The position numbers and the translations under genes are program-made. From JANMDU01 sp031388245 (GTDB lineage: Bacteria > Pseudomonadota > Gammaproteobacteria > Burkholderiales > Burkholderiaceae_C): DNA of 64,000 bases. Position 1 is the first letter of the stretch. Each line of letters opens with the position of its first letter. Positions 44,419-53,327 of the stretch are shown piece by piece. The notes below the pieces were generated by a model, which made no database searches, was not told where the DNA came from, and saw only the letters and a program-made list of their open reading frames with translations. The stretch covers positions 13,646 to 77,645 of the forward strand of contig JANNED010000174.1 in assembly GCA_031388245.1 (NCBI GenBank). Direction: 5' to 3'.

Positions 44419-46038
44419 ATGGGCAGGAAAGCAAGCACGAAGGGGAAAACTGCTTATGAAATATTTCTCCATGCATTCATTCTGTTGATCGGCATAAGTT
44501 GCAGCTTGGCGCAATCACAATCATTATCAACAAGTGAGATCGCCGTATCGAGACGCGCTGAGGATGGTGCATTGATCAAATATGTCGTCACATCAGATGG
44601 GATCAACCCTGATAACAAGGCGCTGCTGATTGTCATACCAGCCAACTTAAGGCCCAATCCTCCGACCGCGCTGGCCAACTCATCAAGCTTTGTACAAACC
44701 GAACCTGCTCACTATCCCATCACGCGCAGCCGCATGCGCCTTTTAGAAGCTGGCTTTGGGTTGATTTGGCTCGCCGTGCCAGCCAATACTGGGCTGAACA
44801 GCACTGTGGCCACTGATCCGCGCTTTTTATCCGACATGGAGGATCTGCTTGCTGCGATCAAGCGCCAGTATCCACAAATGATTCGTATCAGTGTTGGCTC
44901 TGAAGGATTGGCCATGGCGAGCGCGGGTCTGGCGATGCGCGGCAGCAAGCATGTCGATGGCCAATTGATCTTGGCACCATTTTGGCCACGCATACGCGAA
45001 GAAAAATTAGAACAGGGCAGCGCTGCCAATGTCTTGGTGATTCATGACAGCACCAACCAATGCTTCATCGCATCGCAAGTTGAAACCAAAGAATATATTC
45101 ATCGCACCGGCTGGAAAGACATTCCTTTTCAGCCAGAGAAAATGTCGCTCATCGGGCAATGTGGTTCGGGCTCTAGCTATCTTTTGCCAGGCATTGAAAA
45201 TCTGTTGCCAACATTGCTCTCGGACTGGCTGCAAAAAAAAGTAGCCATCAGCAGACCTGACACTGCGCTTCAAGCGAGCGTGAAAGAACGCGTCATCATG
45301 GCCTCTGGAAAGCAGGGCAAACTCGAAATCACGCTGCTCGCTCCACCAACTCCCGGGCCGCATCCCGTCGTCATTTTTAACCACGGCGATATCGTCATGG
45401 ATATGCCGTGGATCAAATATCGTCAGCGCTATGTCGATGCCAGCATCGCAACGACACTCTTAAGGCAAGGCTACGCTGTGGCAATGCCCGCGCGCCCCGG
45501 CGTGGGGCGATCTGAGGGCACGTATCGCTATGCTCAATACGCCATCAATGACGGCGATCCCAGCTACAAAGCGCGCAATCATGCTGTGGCTGTGATGGAT
45601 GCGATTGCTGCACTGAGGCAAGAAAATGGGCTCGATATGAAGCGCTTCGTCTTAGCCGGTCAATCTGCCGGTGGCGATACAGTGATGTATTTATCATCAC
45701 AAAACATCGATGGTTTGAAGGGCATCATCAATTTCTCCGGCGGCAGGAGCAATCATCCCGACGGGCAAGCACCGACCTTTGAAAACAAGATGATGATCAG
45801 CGGCTGGGGCGAGCTAGGCGCGGCGGCGAAAGTGCCCGTTCAATTGGTGTTTGCTGAAAATGATTCTCGCTACACTGCAAACACGATTCGCAAATCTCAT
45901 GAAGCATTTAATCAAGCGGGTGGGAAATCAGAGCTCTTTTTAGCACCCCCAGTGTCGGGCGATGGGCACTTTATCAGCTCGCAACCCGCCTTGTGGAGCC
46001 AACCCGTTTTGGATTTTTTAAGTCGCGTGATGCCTTGA
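44419..46038 (+). CDS. secreted alpha/beta hydrolase with a degenerate N-terminal half
   Basis: This 539-residue protein has a signal peptide (HAFILLIGISCSLAQS). The C-terminal half (about 290-539) is a complete hydrolase: oxyanion region VVIFNHGDIV, nucleophile elbow LAGQSAGGD, Asp in FAENDSRY, and His in SGDGHF. The N-terminal half shows repeated fold-like segments such as LLIVIPANLRPN, SVGSEGLAMAS and NVLVIHDS but no catalytic triad. It may be a duplicated or receptor-like half. Its composition is AT-rich. Family resemblance is to dienelactone hydrolases; substrate unknown. Confidence 0.8.
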   Translation: MGRKASTKGKTAYEIFLHAFILLIGISCSLAQSQSLSTSEIAVSRRAEDGALIKYVVTSDGINPDNKALLIVIPANLRPNPPTALANSSSFVQTEPAHYPITRSRMRLLEAGFGLIWLAVPANTGLNSTVATDPRFLSDMEDLLAAIKRQYPQMIRISVGSEGLAMASAGLAMRGSKHVDGQLILAPFWPRIREEKLEQGSAANVLVIHDSTNQCFIASQVETKEYIHRTGWKDIPFQPEKMSLIGQCGSGSSYLLPGIENLLPTLLSDWLQKKVAISRPDTALQASVKERVIMASGKQGKLEITLLAPPTPGPHPVVIFNHGDIVMDMPWIKYRQRYVDASIATTLLRQGYAVAMPARPGVGRSEGTYRYAQYAINDGDPSYKARNHAVAVMDAIAALRQENGLDMKRFVLAGQSAGGDTVMYLSSQNIDGLKGIINFSGGRSNHPDGQAPTFENKMMISGWGELGAAAKVPVQLVFAENDSRYTANTIRKSHEAFNQAGGKSELFLAPPVSGDGHFISSQPALWSQPVLDFLSRVMP

Positions 46039-46068
46039 GCTTTAACTGCCAGCACTGATAAAAACAGC

Positions 46069-46953
46069 TCATAACGCTTTTGGTAGCTGATTGCCCAAGA
46101 AATCGTACACAGCTTTGATACGGGCGTTGCTGCGGATTTCCCTGTGCACCACCAGCCACATGGGCAAATCAGGAATTGGCAGTTGCGTCAACAGGGGTAT
46201 CAGTTGAGCATCGGTCTGTGCCAAATAATCGGCAATAAAGCCGATGCCCACACCCGCTCGCACCGCGCCAAACTGCGCCATCAAATCATCGGTGCGCAGC
46301 ACCAAGCGAGCGGGATCGATGCTGTAACCAAAGGCTTTGATGCCACGCTGAATGGCTTCATCTTTGTCGCCCGCAATCAAATCGTGCGCGAGCAAGTCGG
46401 TGGGCTGCTTCGGGCTGCCTCGGCGGCGCAAATAATCTTGGTGGGCATACACGCCAATGGAGACTGCTCCCACGCGCTTGGCAATCAAGCTGCTTTGCTC
46501 CGGCTGCACCATGCGCAGCGCGATATCAGCTTCGCGTTTGAGCAAATTGCTCACGGCATTGCTCACCACCAGCTCCACGCTGATCTCCGGCAAGGCCAGC
46601 CGCATGCGGGCCAGCAGCGGCGGCAGAAGCACGCAAGCAATCGGCTGGCTGGCGCTGATGCGCACGCTGCCCGCGCGCTCCGATTGCCCGCCGCTGGCTT
46701 GCCGCGCGAGGTGCATTGCACCTGCCTCCATTGCCCGAGCGGCATCTGCCAAGCGCAGCGCCATTGGCGTGGGCAGCAGGCCGCGCCCGGTGCGCTCAAA
46801 CAAAGTTGCGCCGAGTTGCGCCTCCAGCTCAGCAATATGCCGCCCCAAGGTGGGCTGGCTCGATTGCAGTGCCTTGGCTGCGCCGAGCAGGCTGCCATGG
46901 TCGAGCGCGGCAAGGAAGGAGCGAATCAAGCTCCAGTCAAATGAGGTATTCAT
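46069..46953 (-). CDS. LysR family transcriptional regulator
   Basis: This is a 294-residue LTTR. The N-terminal winged helix reads DHGSLLGAAKALQSSQPTLG, then RHIAELEAQLGATLFERTGRG. ATG 46953 is the usual family start; an open upstream codon at 47022 would extend into the divergent promoter. It diverges from the nitroreductase-like gene with 86 bases between starts, the classic layout for a LysR target. Confidence 0.9.
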   Translation of the reverse strand: MNTSFDWSLIRSFLAALDHGSLLGAAKALQSSQPTLGRHIAELEAQLGATLFERTGRGLLPTPMALRLADAARAMEAGAMHLARQASGGQSERAGSVRISASQPIACVLLPPLLARMRLALPEISVELVVSNAVSNLLKREADIALRMVQPEQSSLIAKRVGAVSIGVYAHQDYLRRRGSPKQPTDLLAHDLIAGDKDEAIQRGIKAFGYSIDPARLVLRTDDLMAQFGAVRAGVGIGFIADYLAQTDAQLIPLLTQLPIPDLPMWLVVHREIRSNARIKAVYDFLGNQLPKAL

Positions 46954-47039
46954 TTTTGAATTTCTGATGTGAAGAGTTAGGCAATTGTGCAATAGCCAAG
47001 AAGTTTTCACAATCGGCTTCACACATTGAAAGGATCATC

Positions 47040-48224
47040 ATGGAACGCAGAAACTTCATTCGATTGGCAGGCGGCGGCACAGTGCTGGCAGCCACGGCAA
47101 CACTAAGCGGCTGCTTGAGCAGCGACTATCCCGCGCAAGCCTTGGAAGCTTGGAGCGGCCCCGCAGCAGACGAGACCGATCCGCGCCGCCGCGCTTTGGC
47201 CTATGCGATCACAGCGCCTAATCCGCACAATTTGCAGCCGTGGCTGGTGGATTTGCGCGAAGCCAATGTCATCACGTTGCGCACCGATCCGCAGCGCGTT
47301 TTGCCAGAGACTGATCCATTTGGCCGGCAAATCATGGTGGGGCATGGCGCGTTTCTGGAGCTTTTGGTGATTGCGCTGGCTGAGCAGGGTTTGCGTGCCG
47401 ATGTGCAGCTATGGCCACAGGGCGAGCTGCCTGCTGAGCTGAAAGACTGGCGCGCTGCCATGAAGCTGCCCGTGGCACGCATCACGGTGACACCGGGCGG
47501 GCAAAAGGATGCGCTGTTTACTCAGATTTTGAATCGCCATACGGTGAAGACCAATTTCGACACCACCCAACAAGTGTCGGATACCAAGCTGCAAAGCATC
47601 CTCGCCTCGGGGGGCACTTCGCGCATGCAATGCGGCGGCACGGTGCAAGAAGAGCGCCTTGTGCCTCTGCGCAAACTTTGCTTTGATGCCGCACTTCTTG
47701 AGATGCAAACACCCCGCACGAATTTGGAAAGCATCCGCCTCGTGCGTGTGGGCCCCAGCGAAATTTTGCAACACCGTGATGGCATCTCGGTCAATTCACC
47801 CATGGTGCGCGCGCTCACGGCATTGGGCCAGTTTGATCGCAGTCAGCCCCCCGCTGCTGGCAGCACAGCCGAGAAAAAATTCATTGAGCGTTTTGACGGC
47901 ACGAGTAAAACAGCCATGGGCTATGTCTGGATCACTGGCAAAAACACGCGAGCGGATCAAGTCGAAGCAGGGCGCGCCTATGTGCGCCTGCAACTAGAGG
48001 CTACAGCGCTTGGCATCAGCATGCACCCCTTAAGCCAAGCCTTGCAAGAGTTTGCCGAGATGAAGCCGCACTACGAGCAAGCCCACAAGCTCGTTTTAGG
48101 TCAAAGTGCCCCGCGCAGCGCTGCCGATATGACCGTGCAAATGCTTTGCCGAATCGGCTACACGCCAACGCCCGCACCGGCCACGCCACGTCGAGCTTTG
48201 GACAAATTCATCACAACAGCATAA
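47040..48224 (+). CDS. Tat-exported nitroreductase-like (Acg family) FMN protein
   Basis: This is a 394-residue protein with a twin-arginine signal (MERRNFIRLAGGGTVLAATA) and a lipobox LSGC at about residue 25. The mature region has APNPHNLQPWLVDLR, matching TAT-nitroreductase/Acg-like proteins with two half-nitroreductase folds. Those proteins may store or use FMN in the periplasm. The divergent LysR gene suggests it is regulated locally. Catalytic activity cannot be read from sequence. Confidence 0.85.
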   Translation: MERRNFIRLAGGGTVLAATATLSGCLSSDYPAQALEAWSGPAADETDPRRRALAYAITAPNPHNLQPWLVDLREANVITLRTDPQRVLPETDPFGRQIMVGHGAFLELLVIALAEQGLRADVQLWPQGELPAELKDWRAAMKLPVARITVTPGGQKDALFTQILNRHTVKTNFDTTQQVSDTKLQSILASGGTSRMQCGGTVQEERLVPLRKLCFDAALLEMQTPRTNLESIRLVRVGPSEILQHRDGISVNSPMVRALTALGQFDRSQPPAAGSTAEKKFIERFDGTSKTAMGYVWITGKNTRADQVEAGRAYVRLQLEATALGISMHPLSQALQEFAEMKPHYEQAHKLVLGQSAPRSAADMTVQMLCRIGYTPTPAPATPRRALDKFITTA

Positions 48225-48262
48225 GGTGGCTCTTTTGCGCAGAACGCTTTCGCCATAAGCAC

Positions 48263-48772
48263 TTAGGCATTATCGGACAGCAGCGCCAGTAGCCGCTGCA
48301 AAGCATGCGCCACGGTTTGCTGGCGCACAGCGTCGCGATCGCCAGCAAAGCGCTGCATCTCGCTGTGCAAACTGCCTTGGCTCCAAAAGCCAAACCAGAC
48401 TGTGCCCACTGGCTTGGCCACACTGCCGCCGCTGGGGCCGGCGACACCCGTGACGGCGATGCTGATCTGAGCCGCGCTATGGCGGATCGCCCCAAAAGCC
48501 ATGGCTCGGGCTGCAGCCTCACTGACGGCACCATGCGCTTCGATCAAGGCAGCATCCACGCCGAGCAGCTCGATCTTCGCAGCATTGGAATAGGTCACAA
48601 AACCGCGATCGAACCAATCCGATGAACCGGCCAAATCCGTACACGCCGCGCTGATCAGCCCACCCGTGCAACTTTCAGCCGTGACGAGTTTTAACTCATT
48701 TTTTAGAAGAAAATTCGCTAATTGCCGGCATAAATACTGCGTAGTTTGCTCATTTTTTGATAGTGACTGCAT
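48263..48772 (-). CDS. pncC: CinA C-terminal family amidohydrolase PncC
   Basis: This is a 169-residue enzyme that deamidates nicotinamide mononucleotide, recycling a DNA ligase by-product. The catalytic region TAESCTGGLISAACTD and GFVTYSNAAKIELLGV, then VTGVAGPSGGS and KPVGTVWFGF, match PncC. ATG 48772 has only two codons before a sense-oriented 41-nt repeat that encodes residues 3-17, so the N-terminal helix is repeat-derived. It lies 13 bases after pgpA. Confidence 0.93.
   Translation of the reverse strand: MQSLSKNEQTTQYLCRQLANFLLKNELKLVTAESCTGGLISAACTDLAGSSDWFDRGFVTYSNAAKIELLGVDAALIEAHGAVSEAAARAMAFGAIRHSAAQISIAVTGVAGPSGGSVAKPVGTVWFGFWSQGSLHSEMQRFAGDRDAVRQQTVAHALQRLLALLSDNA
48724..48764 (-). 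repeat. 41-nt hairpin/GCCGGC repeat, copy 9, at the start of pncC
   Basis: On the minus strand the degenerate hairpin is at 48748-48764 (ACTAT and GAGC) and GCCGGC is at 48724-48729. It is sense to pncC, beginning six bases inside the coding region. The stem is the weakest of the family. Confidence 0.78.
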
Positions 48773-48785
48773 GGCCGATCATCCC

Positions 48786-49316
48786 TCAAAATCGCCACAA
48801 CGCAATCAGAAGCAGTGTGCAAGCTGCGGCCACCAGATCATCGAACATGATCCCAAAGCCACCCGAGTAGCCAAAGCCATGAAACAGCTCGTCAGCCCAA
48901 GCCACCGGGCCAGGTTTGACCGCATCGAAAAAGCGAAACAGCGCAAAGGCCGCGAGCTGCGCCATCAAGCCTGCGGGCGAGATGAGCCAAAGAATGATCC
49001 AAAACGCCACCACCTCATCCCAAACGATTGCACCGGGATCGAGCACACGCAGGTGCGCGGCAGTCACCGTGCAAGCCCACCAACCCACAAAGAGCGAGGC
49101 CAAGATCACGCCGCCGATCTGCGCCTCCGAGAGATAAAGCTGCATCACTGAAAACGCTGCCCATGCCCAGAGTGTGCCCGCCGTGCCTGGAGCGATGCGA
49201 GAGAGGCCCGAGCCTGCGCCTAAAGCGATGAAATGCGCCGTATGGGACAACAAAAATTTTGCACCAGGGCGCAAGACACTGGGGCGTATAGGCGGGGAAA
49301 GGGCTTGCGAATTCAA
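48786..49316 (-). CDS. pgpA: phosphatidylglycerophosphatase A
   Basis: This is a membrane phosphatase of about 176 residues removing phosphate from phosphatidylglycerophosphate. Motifs are GSGLSRIAPGTAGTLWAW and a late FRFFDAVKPGPV then DELFHGFGYSGGFGIMFDDLVAA. The start is uncertain: TTG 49316 overlaps the fur stop (TTGA), and TTG 49349 lies within fur. No ATG fits. It is co-transcribed with fur and pncC. Confidence 0.9.
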   Translation of the reverse strand: MNSQALSPPIRPSVLRPGAKFLLSHTAHFIALGAGSGLSRIAPGTAGTLWAWAAFSVMQLYLSEAQIGGVILASLFVGWWACTVTAAHLRVLDPGAIVWDEVVAFWIILWLISPAGLMAQLAAFALFRFFDAVKPGPVAWADELFHGFGYSGGFGIMFDDLVAAACTLLLIALWRF

Positions 49317-49756
49317 GCGCTTTTGCCGGCTGCAAGCTTGTTCGGGCAAGCCGTCTTGGTGCAGCGGGCATAAAGCGAGAGTGCATGCTCTTCTAATACA
49401 AAGCCCTTGAGCTTGGCCACCGCTGTTTGGCGCTTCTCAATCTCTGGATCGTGAAATTCCTCGACCCGGCCGCAATCGAGGCAGACCAAGTGATCGTGGT
49501 GTGTGCCTTCATTGAGCTCATAAACAGCTTTGCCGCTCTCGAAATTGCTGCGCGTGAGCAAGCCTGCCTGCTCAAACTGAGTGAGCACGCGATACACCGT
49601 GGCCAAACCAATATCCGTGCGCTCTCCCAACAAGACGCGGTACACGTCTTCCGCCGTCATGTGACGCTGCGCCCCGGCTTGGAAAATCTGCATGATTTTC
49701 AGGCGCGGCAAAGTGGCCTTGAGGCCGGTGTTTTTCAGTTCGTCAAGCGTGCTCAT
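49313..49756 (-). CDS. fur: ferric uptake regulator Fur
   Basis: This is a 147-residue iron-sensing repressor. The DNA-binding domain has LKATLPRLKIMQIFQ and DIGLATVYRVLTQFEQAGLL. The metal and structural sites are THHDHLVCLDCG and a C-terminal CTKTACP. ATG 49756 is the family start. It diverges from bamE, as in most betaproteobacteria, with 115 bases between the starts. Confidence 0.95.
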   Translation of the reverse strand: MSTLDELKNTGLKATLPRLKIMQIFQAGAQRHMTAEDVYRVLLGERTDIGLATVYRVLTQFEQAGLLTRSNFESGKAVYELNEGTHHDHLVCLDCGRVEEFHDPEIEKRQTAVAKLKGFVLEEHALSLYARCTKTACPNKLAAGKSA

Positions 49757-49871
49757 GGTGTGACTAGGGTGCTGCAAATCTGCTCGGTAGTGCAAAGCGA
49801 AGCCGCTACAATGGTTTGATCATAACCTTTGTCTCCCAGAACGGGCAGCTTTGCCCGCTTGGATTGCCCTC

Positions 49872-51353
49872 ATGACCGTTTCCACAGATCTTTTTTCCGC
49901 CAAGTTTCAGCCTACGCTTGCGTTTGGGCGCTTGAGCGTGTTGGCTAGCGCATGCATCGCTTTGAGCGCATGCTCCAGCTTCAACAACACCGCCAGCACC
50001 TTAGGCGGGTTGATCACCCCATACAAAATAGATGTGGTGCAAGGTAATTTCATCTCCAAGGAACAAAAAGACGCTTTGCAGCTCGGCATGCCGCGTTTGC
50101 AGGTGCGCGATATTTTGGGCTCGCCCTTGGTCACCAGCGCCTTCCATGCCGATCGCTGGGAGTATGTCTTTACGATTTTGCGCCAAGGCCAAGCGCCGCA
50201 ACAGCGCAAGCTCACGGTTTTCTTCAAAAATGACGATCTGATCAAAATCGACAGCGATGAAATGATCACCGAGGAGGCTTTTGTGACATCGCTGTCCGCA
50301 GGTCGTTCGCTCGGAAAAGTGCCGCTTTTGGAAGTGCCGCCAGAAGTGTTGCGGGAATTTGGCCTCAAAAACTCTGCGCCAGATGTGGCCGCCGCCGCGT
50401 CAAATCCTGGTCAGCGCGCGACAAACAGCACAGCGCCTGTGAGCTACCCGCCCTTGGAGGCACCCCGCGCCATCCCCTCTGCATGGGATGCCAGCACGCA
50501 GCGCGCCGTAGCAGCCAGCAGCGCCGCTCGCCCTGCTGCACCCATCGCAAGCGCCAATGCACCCTTGCTCACCGCGCAAGCCGCTGCCAGCGTGCCAGCG
50601 CCACCCGCCGTGCGCCCAGCCGTGCCGGTAGCATCTCCTGCGGCAAGCCCGCCTCAAGCTCCGGCTGCACCTGCAACCATTGCAGCACCTGTTGCAGCAC
50701 CTGCTGCAGCACCCGTGCCAGCGCTGGCTGCTTCTTCGCCTTCGCCTTCCCCCTCAGCCGTAGCGGCGCCTAGAGTTGCTCCTGTGCCAGCACCCGCTCC
50801 TGCGGTGGTCTTGCCGCCCGTTTCTCCGGTCCCGGCAACACCTATCGTTGCTCAATCCGCCGCAACAGCACCCGCTCCCGTGCAACGTGCTGCTCCTGCT
50901 CCTGCTCCTGCCAGTCCAACTGTTGCGCCTACTGCTCAGGTTTCACCACCCGCTCTGGCTGCTCAGACCGCACCAGCGCCTGTTGCATCCGGCTACACGC
51001 TGGCCAACGCAGACCCAGAAGTCACCACCCTTTTGAACCGCTGGACAAGCGATTGGCAAGCGCGCAATTCAGCCGCCTATTTCGCGCACTATTTACCCGA
51101 GTTCAAAGGCACTTCTGCCACCCGTGCCGAATGGGAAGCACTGCGCCGCACTCGCATCGAAGGCCGCACCCGCATTTCAATTGCTGCCCTTGATGTGCGC
51201 GTGCGCATGGTCTCGCCCACCGAGGCGCGCTTGGTATTTCGCCAAGTCTATGAATCCGATGCATTCAACGAAATCGGCACCAAGGCCATGTTTCTCATCA
51301 AGCGCGATGGGCGTTGGCTGATTGAGCGCGAATTCTTCACACCCGCGCAATAA
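49872..51353 (+). CDS. bamE: BamE-domain lipoprotein with long Pro/Ala linker and C-terminal NTF2-like domain
   Basis: This is a 493-residue outer membrane lipoprotein. The lipobox Cys34 is in ALSACSSF. A BamE (SmpA/OmlA) domain follows at about residues 48-125 (ITPYKIDVVQGNF, GMPRLQVRDILGSP). A linker of roughly 200 residues (coded at about 50385-50990) is almost only Ala, Pro, Val and Ser. The last 115 residues form a separate domain (LLNRWTSDWQARNSAAYFAH to DGRWLIEREF) like NTF2/SnoaL or the Cds6 C-terminal domain. Ordinary BamE has about 110-180 residues. The fur-bamE-dapB setting supports the BamE identity. Confidence 0.88.
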   Translation: MTVSTDLFSAKFQPTLAFGRLSVLASACIALSACSSFNNTASTLGGLITPYKIDVVQGNFISKEQKDALQLGMPRLQVRDILGSPLVTSAFHADRWEYVFTILRQGQAPQQRKLTVFFKNDDLIKIDSDEMITEEAFVTSLSAGRSLGKVPLLEVPPEVLREFGLKNSAPDVAAAASNPGQRATNSTAPVSYPPLEAPRAIPSAWDASTQRAVAASSAARPAAPIASANAPLLTAQAAASVPAPPAVRPAVPVASPAASPPQAPAAPATIAAPVAAPAAAPVPALAASSPSPSPSAVAAPRVAPVPAPAPAVVLPPVSPVPATPIVAQSAATAPAPVQRAAPAPAPASPTVAPTAQVSPPALAAQTAPAPVASGYTLANADPEVTTLLNRWTSDWQARNSAAYFAHYLPEFKGTSATRAEWEALRRTRIEGRTRISIAALDVRVRMVSPTEARLVFRQVYESDAFNEIGTKAMFLIKRDGRWLIEREFFTPAQ

Positions 51354-51363
51354 GGCAGAGCTG

Positions 51364-52185
51364 ATGCTGCAACAAAAAATATGCATTGCTGGAGCAGGCG
51401 GCCGCATGGGGCGCATGCTGATTGAGGCCGTGAGCAAAGCCGACGATTGTTTGATGGGTGGCGCACTTGATGTGCCGGGCAGCCCCGGCATCGGTTTGGA
51501 TGCCAGCGGATTTTTAGGCACCGCCAGCGGCGTGACGATCACGGCTGACATCGCGCAAGCTTTGAATGGCTGCCATGCTTTGATTGATTTCACGCGCCCC
51601 GAGGGTACGATGGCGCATCTGGCCGAGTGTCTCAGGCAAGGCGTGAGCATGGTGATAGGCACCACAGGTTTTTCTGATGCGCAAAAACAGCAATTGCAGG
51701 CTGCATCCAAAGACATCGCTATTGTGCTCGCGCCCAACATGAGCGTGGGCGTGAACGTGACGCTCAAACTGCTGGAGCTGGCCGCAAAATCTCTGAGCAA
51801 TGGCTACGACATCGAAATCATCGAAACCCACCATCGTCACAAGGTGGATGCACCTTCAGGCACGGCCTTGAAAATGGGCGAAGTGGTGGCTCGTGCTTTA
51901 GGTCGTGATCTCAAAGGCCACGCTGTGTTTGCCAGAGAAGGCATCACGGGTGCGCGTGATCCCCAAGCCATTGGCTTTTCCGCCATTCGCGGCGGCGATA
52001 TTGTGGGCGATCACACCGTGATGTTTGCTGGCATTGGTGAGCGCATTGAAATCACCCACAAATCCTCCACCCGCGAAGGCTATGCCGAAGGCGCATTGCG
52101 TGCCGTGCGCTTTTTAGCGCTCAAGAAAAGCGGCATGTTCGATATGTTTGACGTACTGCAATTGAACAACAACACTTCAGCGTGA
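51364..52185 (+). CDS. dapB: 4-hydroxy-tetrahydrodipicolinate reductase
   Basis: This is a 273-residue enzyme of the lysine/diaminopimelate pathway. The NAD(P) motif is CIAGAGGRMGRMLIEAV and the signature is ETHHRHKVDAPSGTALKMGE. ATG 51364 is preceded by AAGGCAG; an open upstream start overlaps the bamE gene. It lies ten bases after bamE and ten bases before the exbB-like gene. Confidence 0.95.
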   Translation: MLQQKICIAGAGGRMGRMLIEAVSKADDCLMGGALDVPGSPGIGLDASGFLGTASGVTITADIAQALNGCHALIDFTRPEGTMAHLAECLRQGVSMVIGTTGFSDAQKQQLQAASKDIAIVLAPNMSVGVNVTLKLLELAAKSLSNGYDIEIIETHHRHKVDAPSGTALKMGEVVARALGRDLKGHAVFAREGITGARDPQAIGFSAIRGGDIVGDHTVMFAGIGERIEITHKSSTREGYAEGALRAVRFLALKKSGMFDMFDVLQLNNNTSA

Positions 52186-52195
52186 TTTTGAAACC

Positions 52196-52843
52196 ATGGA
52201 TGCACTCGATTTCCTCAAACAAAGCGATGGTGTTGGCAAATTCATTGCAGTGTTGCTCCTGCTGATGAGCGTGGCCAGCTGGGTGGTGATTTTTTGGAAA
52301 GCTTGGGTGATCAAGCGAGCCGTGCCGGATGTGGCTCAATCGGTGGCTGGCTTTTGGCAGGCGGCTGATGTCAGCCAAGGCCGATCCAGCGTGGCTGCGC
52401 TGGATCGCGAGCTGCTGGTGCTGCCGCTGATCGATGCTTCGCAAACCAATGCCTCAGGCACACTGGCTGCTGCTGGCGATAAAGCGCAGCAGCTCACGCG
52501 CTTACTTCGCGATGCGTTGCACAGCGTTCTCCTCAAATTGCAATTTGGCCAAATTTTGCTCGCTACCGTCGGCTCCACCGCGCCATTCGTCGGCTTGCTC
52601 GGCACTGTTTGGGGCATCTATCACGCCCTCGTCGGCCTCGTCGGTGCTGGCCAAGTGACGATTGATAAAATCGCCGGCCCCGTAGGCGAGGCGCTCATCA
52701 TGACAGCCGCTGGCTTAGCTGTCGCCATTCCTGCTGTGCTCGCCTACAATTTGTTTGGCCGCTACATTGGTCGCATCGAAGCCGATCTTGAAGGCTTCGC
52801 GCGCGATCTGCGCGAGCTTCTTGTGCATCACGCTGTGAAGTAA
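52196..52843 (+). CDS. exbB: MotA/TolQ/ExbB proton channel protein
   Basis: This is a 215-residue membrane protein with three predicted helices: about residues 17-35, 110-140 and 160-185. The channel helices carry TVGSTAPFVGLLGTVWGIY and AGLAVAIPAVLAYNLFGRY. It pairs with the ExbD/TolR gene three bases downstream. Whether it energises TonB or Tol cannot be settled, because tonB, tolA, tolB and pal are not next to it. Confidence 0.9.
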   Translation: MDALDFLKQSDGVGKFIAVLLLLMSVASWVVIFWKAWVIKRAVPDVAQSVAGFWQAADVSQGRSSVAALDRELLVLPLIDASQTNASGTLAAAGDKAQQLTRLLRDALHSVLLKLQFGQILLATVGSTAPFVGLLGTVWGIYHALVGLVGAGQVTIDKIAGPVGEALIMTAAGLAVAIPAVLAYNLFGRYIGRIEADLEGFARDLRELLVHHAVK

Positions 52844-52846
52844 GCC

Positions 52847-53269
52847 ATGAGCTTCGGCAAACTCGAGCGCACCAAGGGCGATCAGCCCATGAGCGACATT
52901 AACGTCACGCCGCTGGTGGATGTGATGCTTGTGCTGCTTGTTATCTTCATCATCACCGCGCCTTTGCTCGCAAGCTCAATCAAGCTCGATTTGCCCAATA
53001 GCGATGCCGCCAAGCCCACAGAAGCGCCTAAATTCGTCACGGTCGTGATCGACAAAAGCGCCAAAGTCTTCCTCGGCGATCAGCCGATTGAGTTGCCGGC
53101 GCTCGCGGATAGCCTCAAACAAAGCGCCAAGCAAAACAAAGACACCGAAGTGCAACTGCGCTCTGATGAGACCGTGCCCTACGGCAAAGTCATCGAAGTG
53201 ATTGGCATCGCGCAAAAGGCCGGCCTCACGCGCATTGGTTTTGTGGCCAATCCCCAAGCGTCCAAATAG
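52847..53269 (+). CDS. exbD: ExbD/TolR biopolymer transport protein
   Basis: This is a 140-residue bitopic protein. The single membrane helix has the proton-carrying Asp in VTPLVDVMLVLLVIFIIT (residues about 20-38), then a periplasmic domain ending VIEVIGIAQKAGLTRIGFV. It works with the ExbB-like subunit. The toxin-antitoxin locus follows after 17 bases. Confidence 0.92.
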   Translation: MSFGKLERTKGDQPMSDINVTPLVDVMLVLLVIFIITAPLLASSIKLDLPNSDAAKPTEAPKFVTVVIDKSAKVFLGDQPIELPALADSLKQSAKQNKDTEVQLRSDETVPYGKVIEVIGIAQKAGLTRIGFVANPQASK

Positions 53270-53286
53270 CCCGTTCGCCCGTCTTT

Positions 53287-53313
53287 GGATATACAATATT
53301 CCCTTGTATATCC
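53287..53313. promoter_or_regulatory. operator of the toxin-antitoxin operon (perfect inverted repeat)
   Basis: GGATATACAA at 53287-53296 and TTGTATATCC at 53304-53313 are perfect 10-bp arms with a 7-base spacer. It ends 14 bases before the antitoxin ATG. This is the expected place for an autorepression operator bound by the AbrB-fold antitoxin. TATACAAT-like sequence inside the left arm could serve as the -10 box. Confidence 0.8.
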
Positions 53314-53327
53314 ATCAGGAGATCATC

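Noticed and set aside
49800..49830. Fur box in the fur-bamE gap (GGTTTGATCATAACC).
   Set aside because: The dyad is imperfect and does not match the Fur hexamer pattern.
50485..50990. Separate small genes within the Pro/Ala linker of the BamE fusion.
   Set aside because: Other frames are open only because of the GC-rich repetitive codons; no start signals or motifs.
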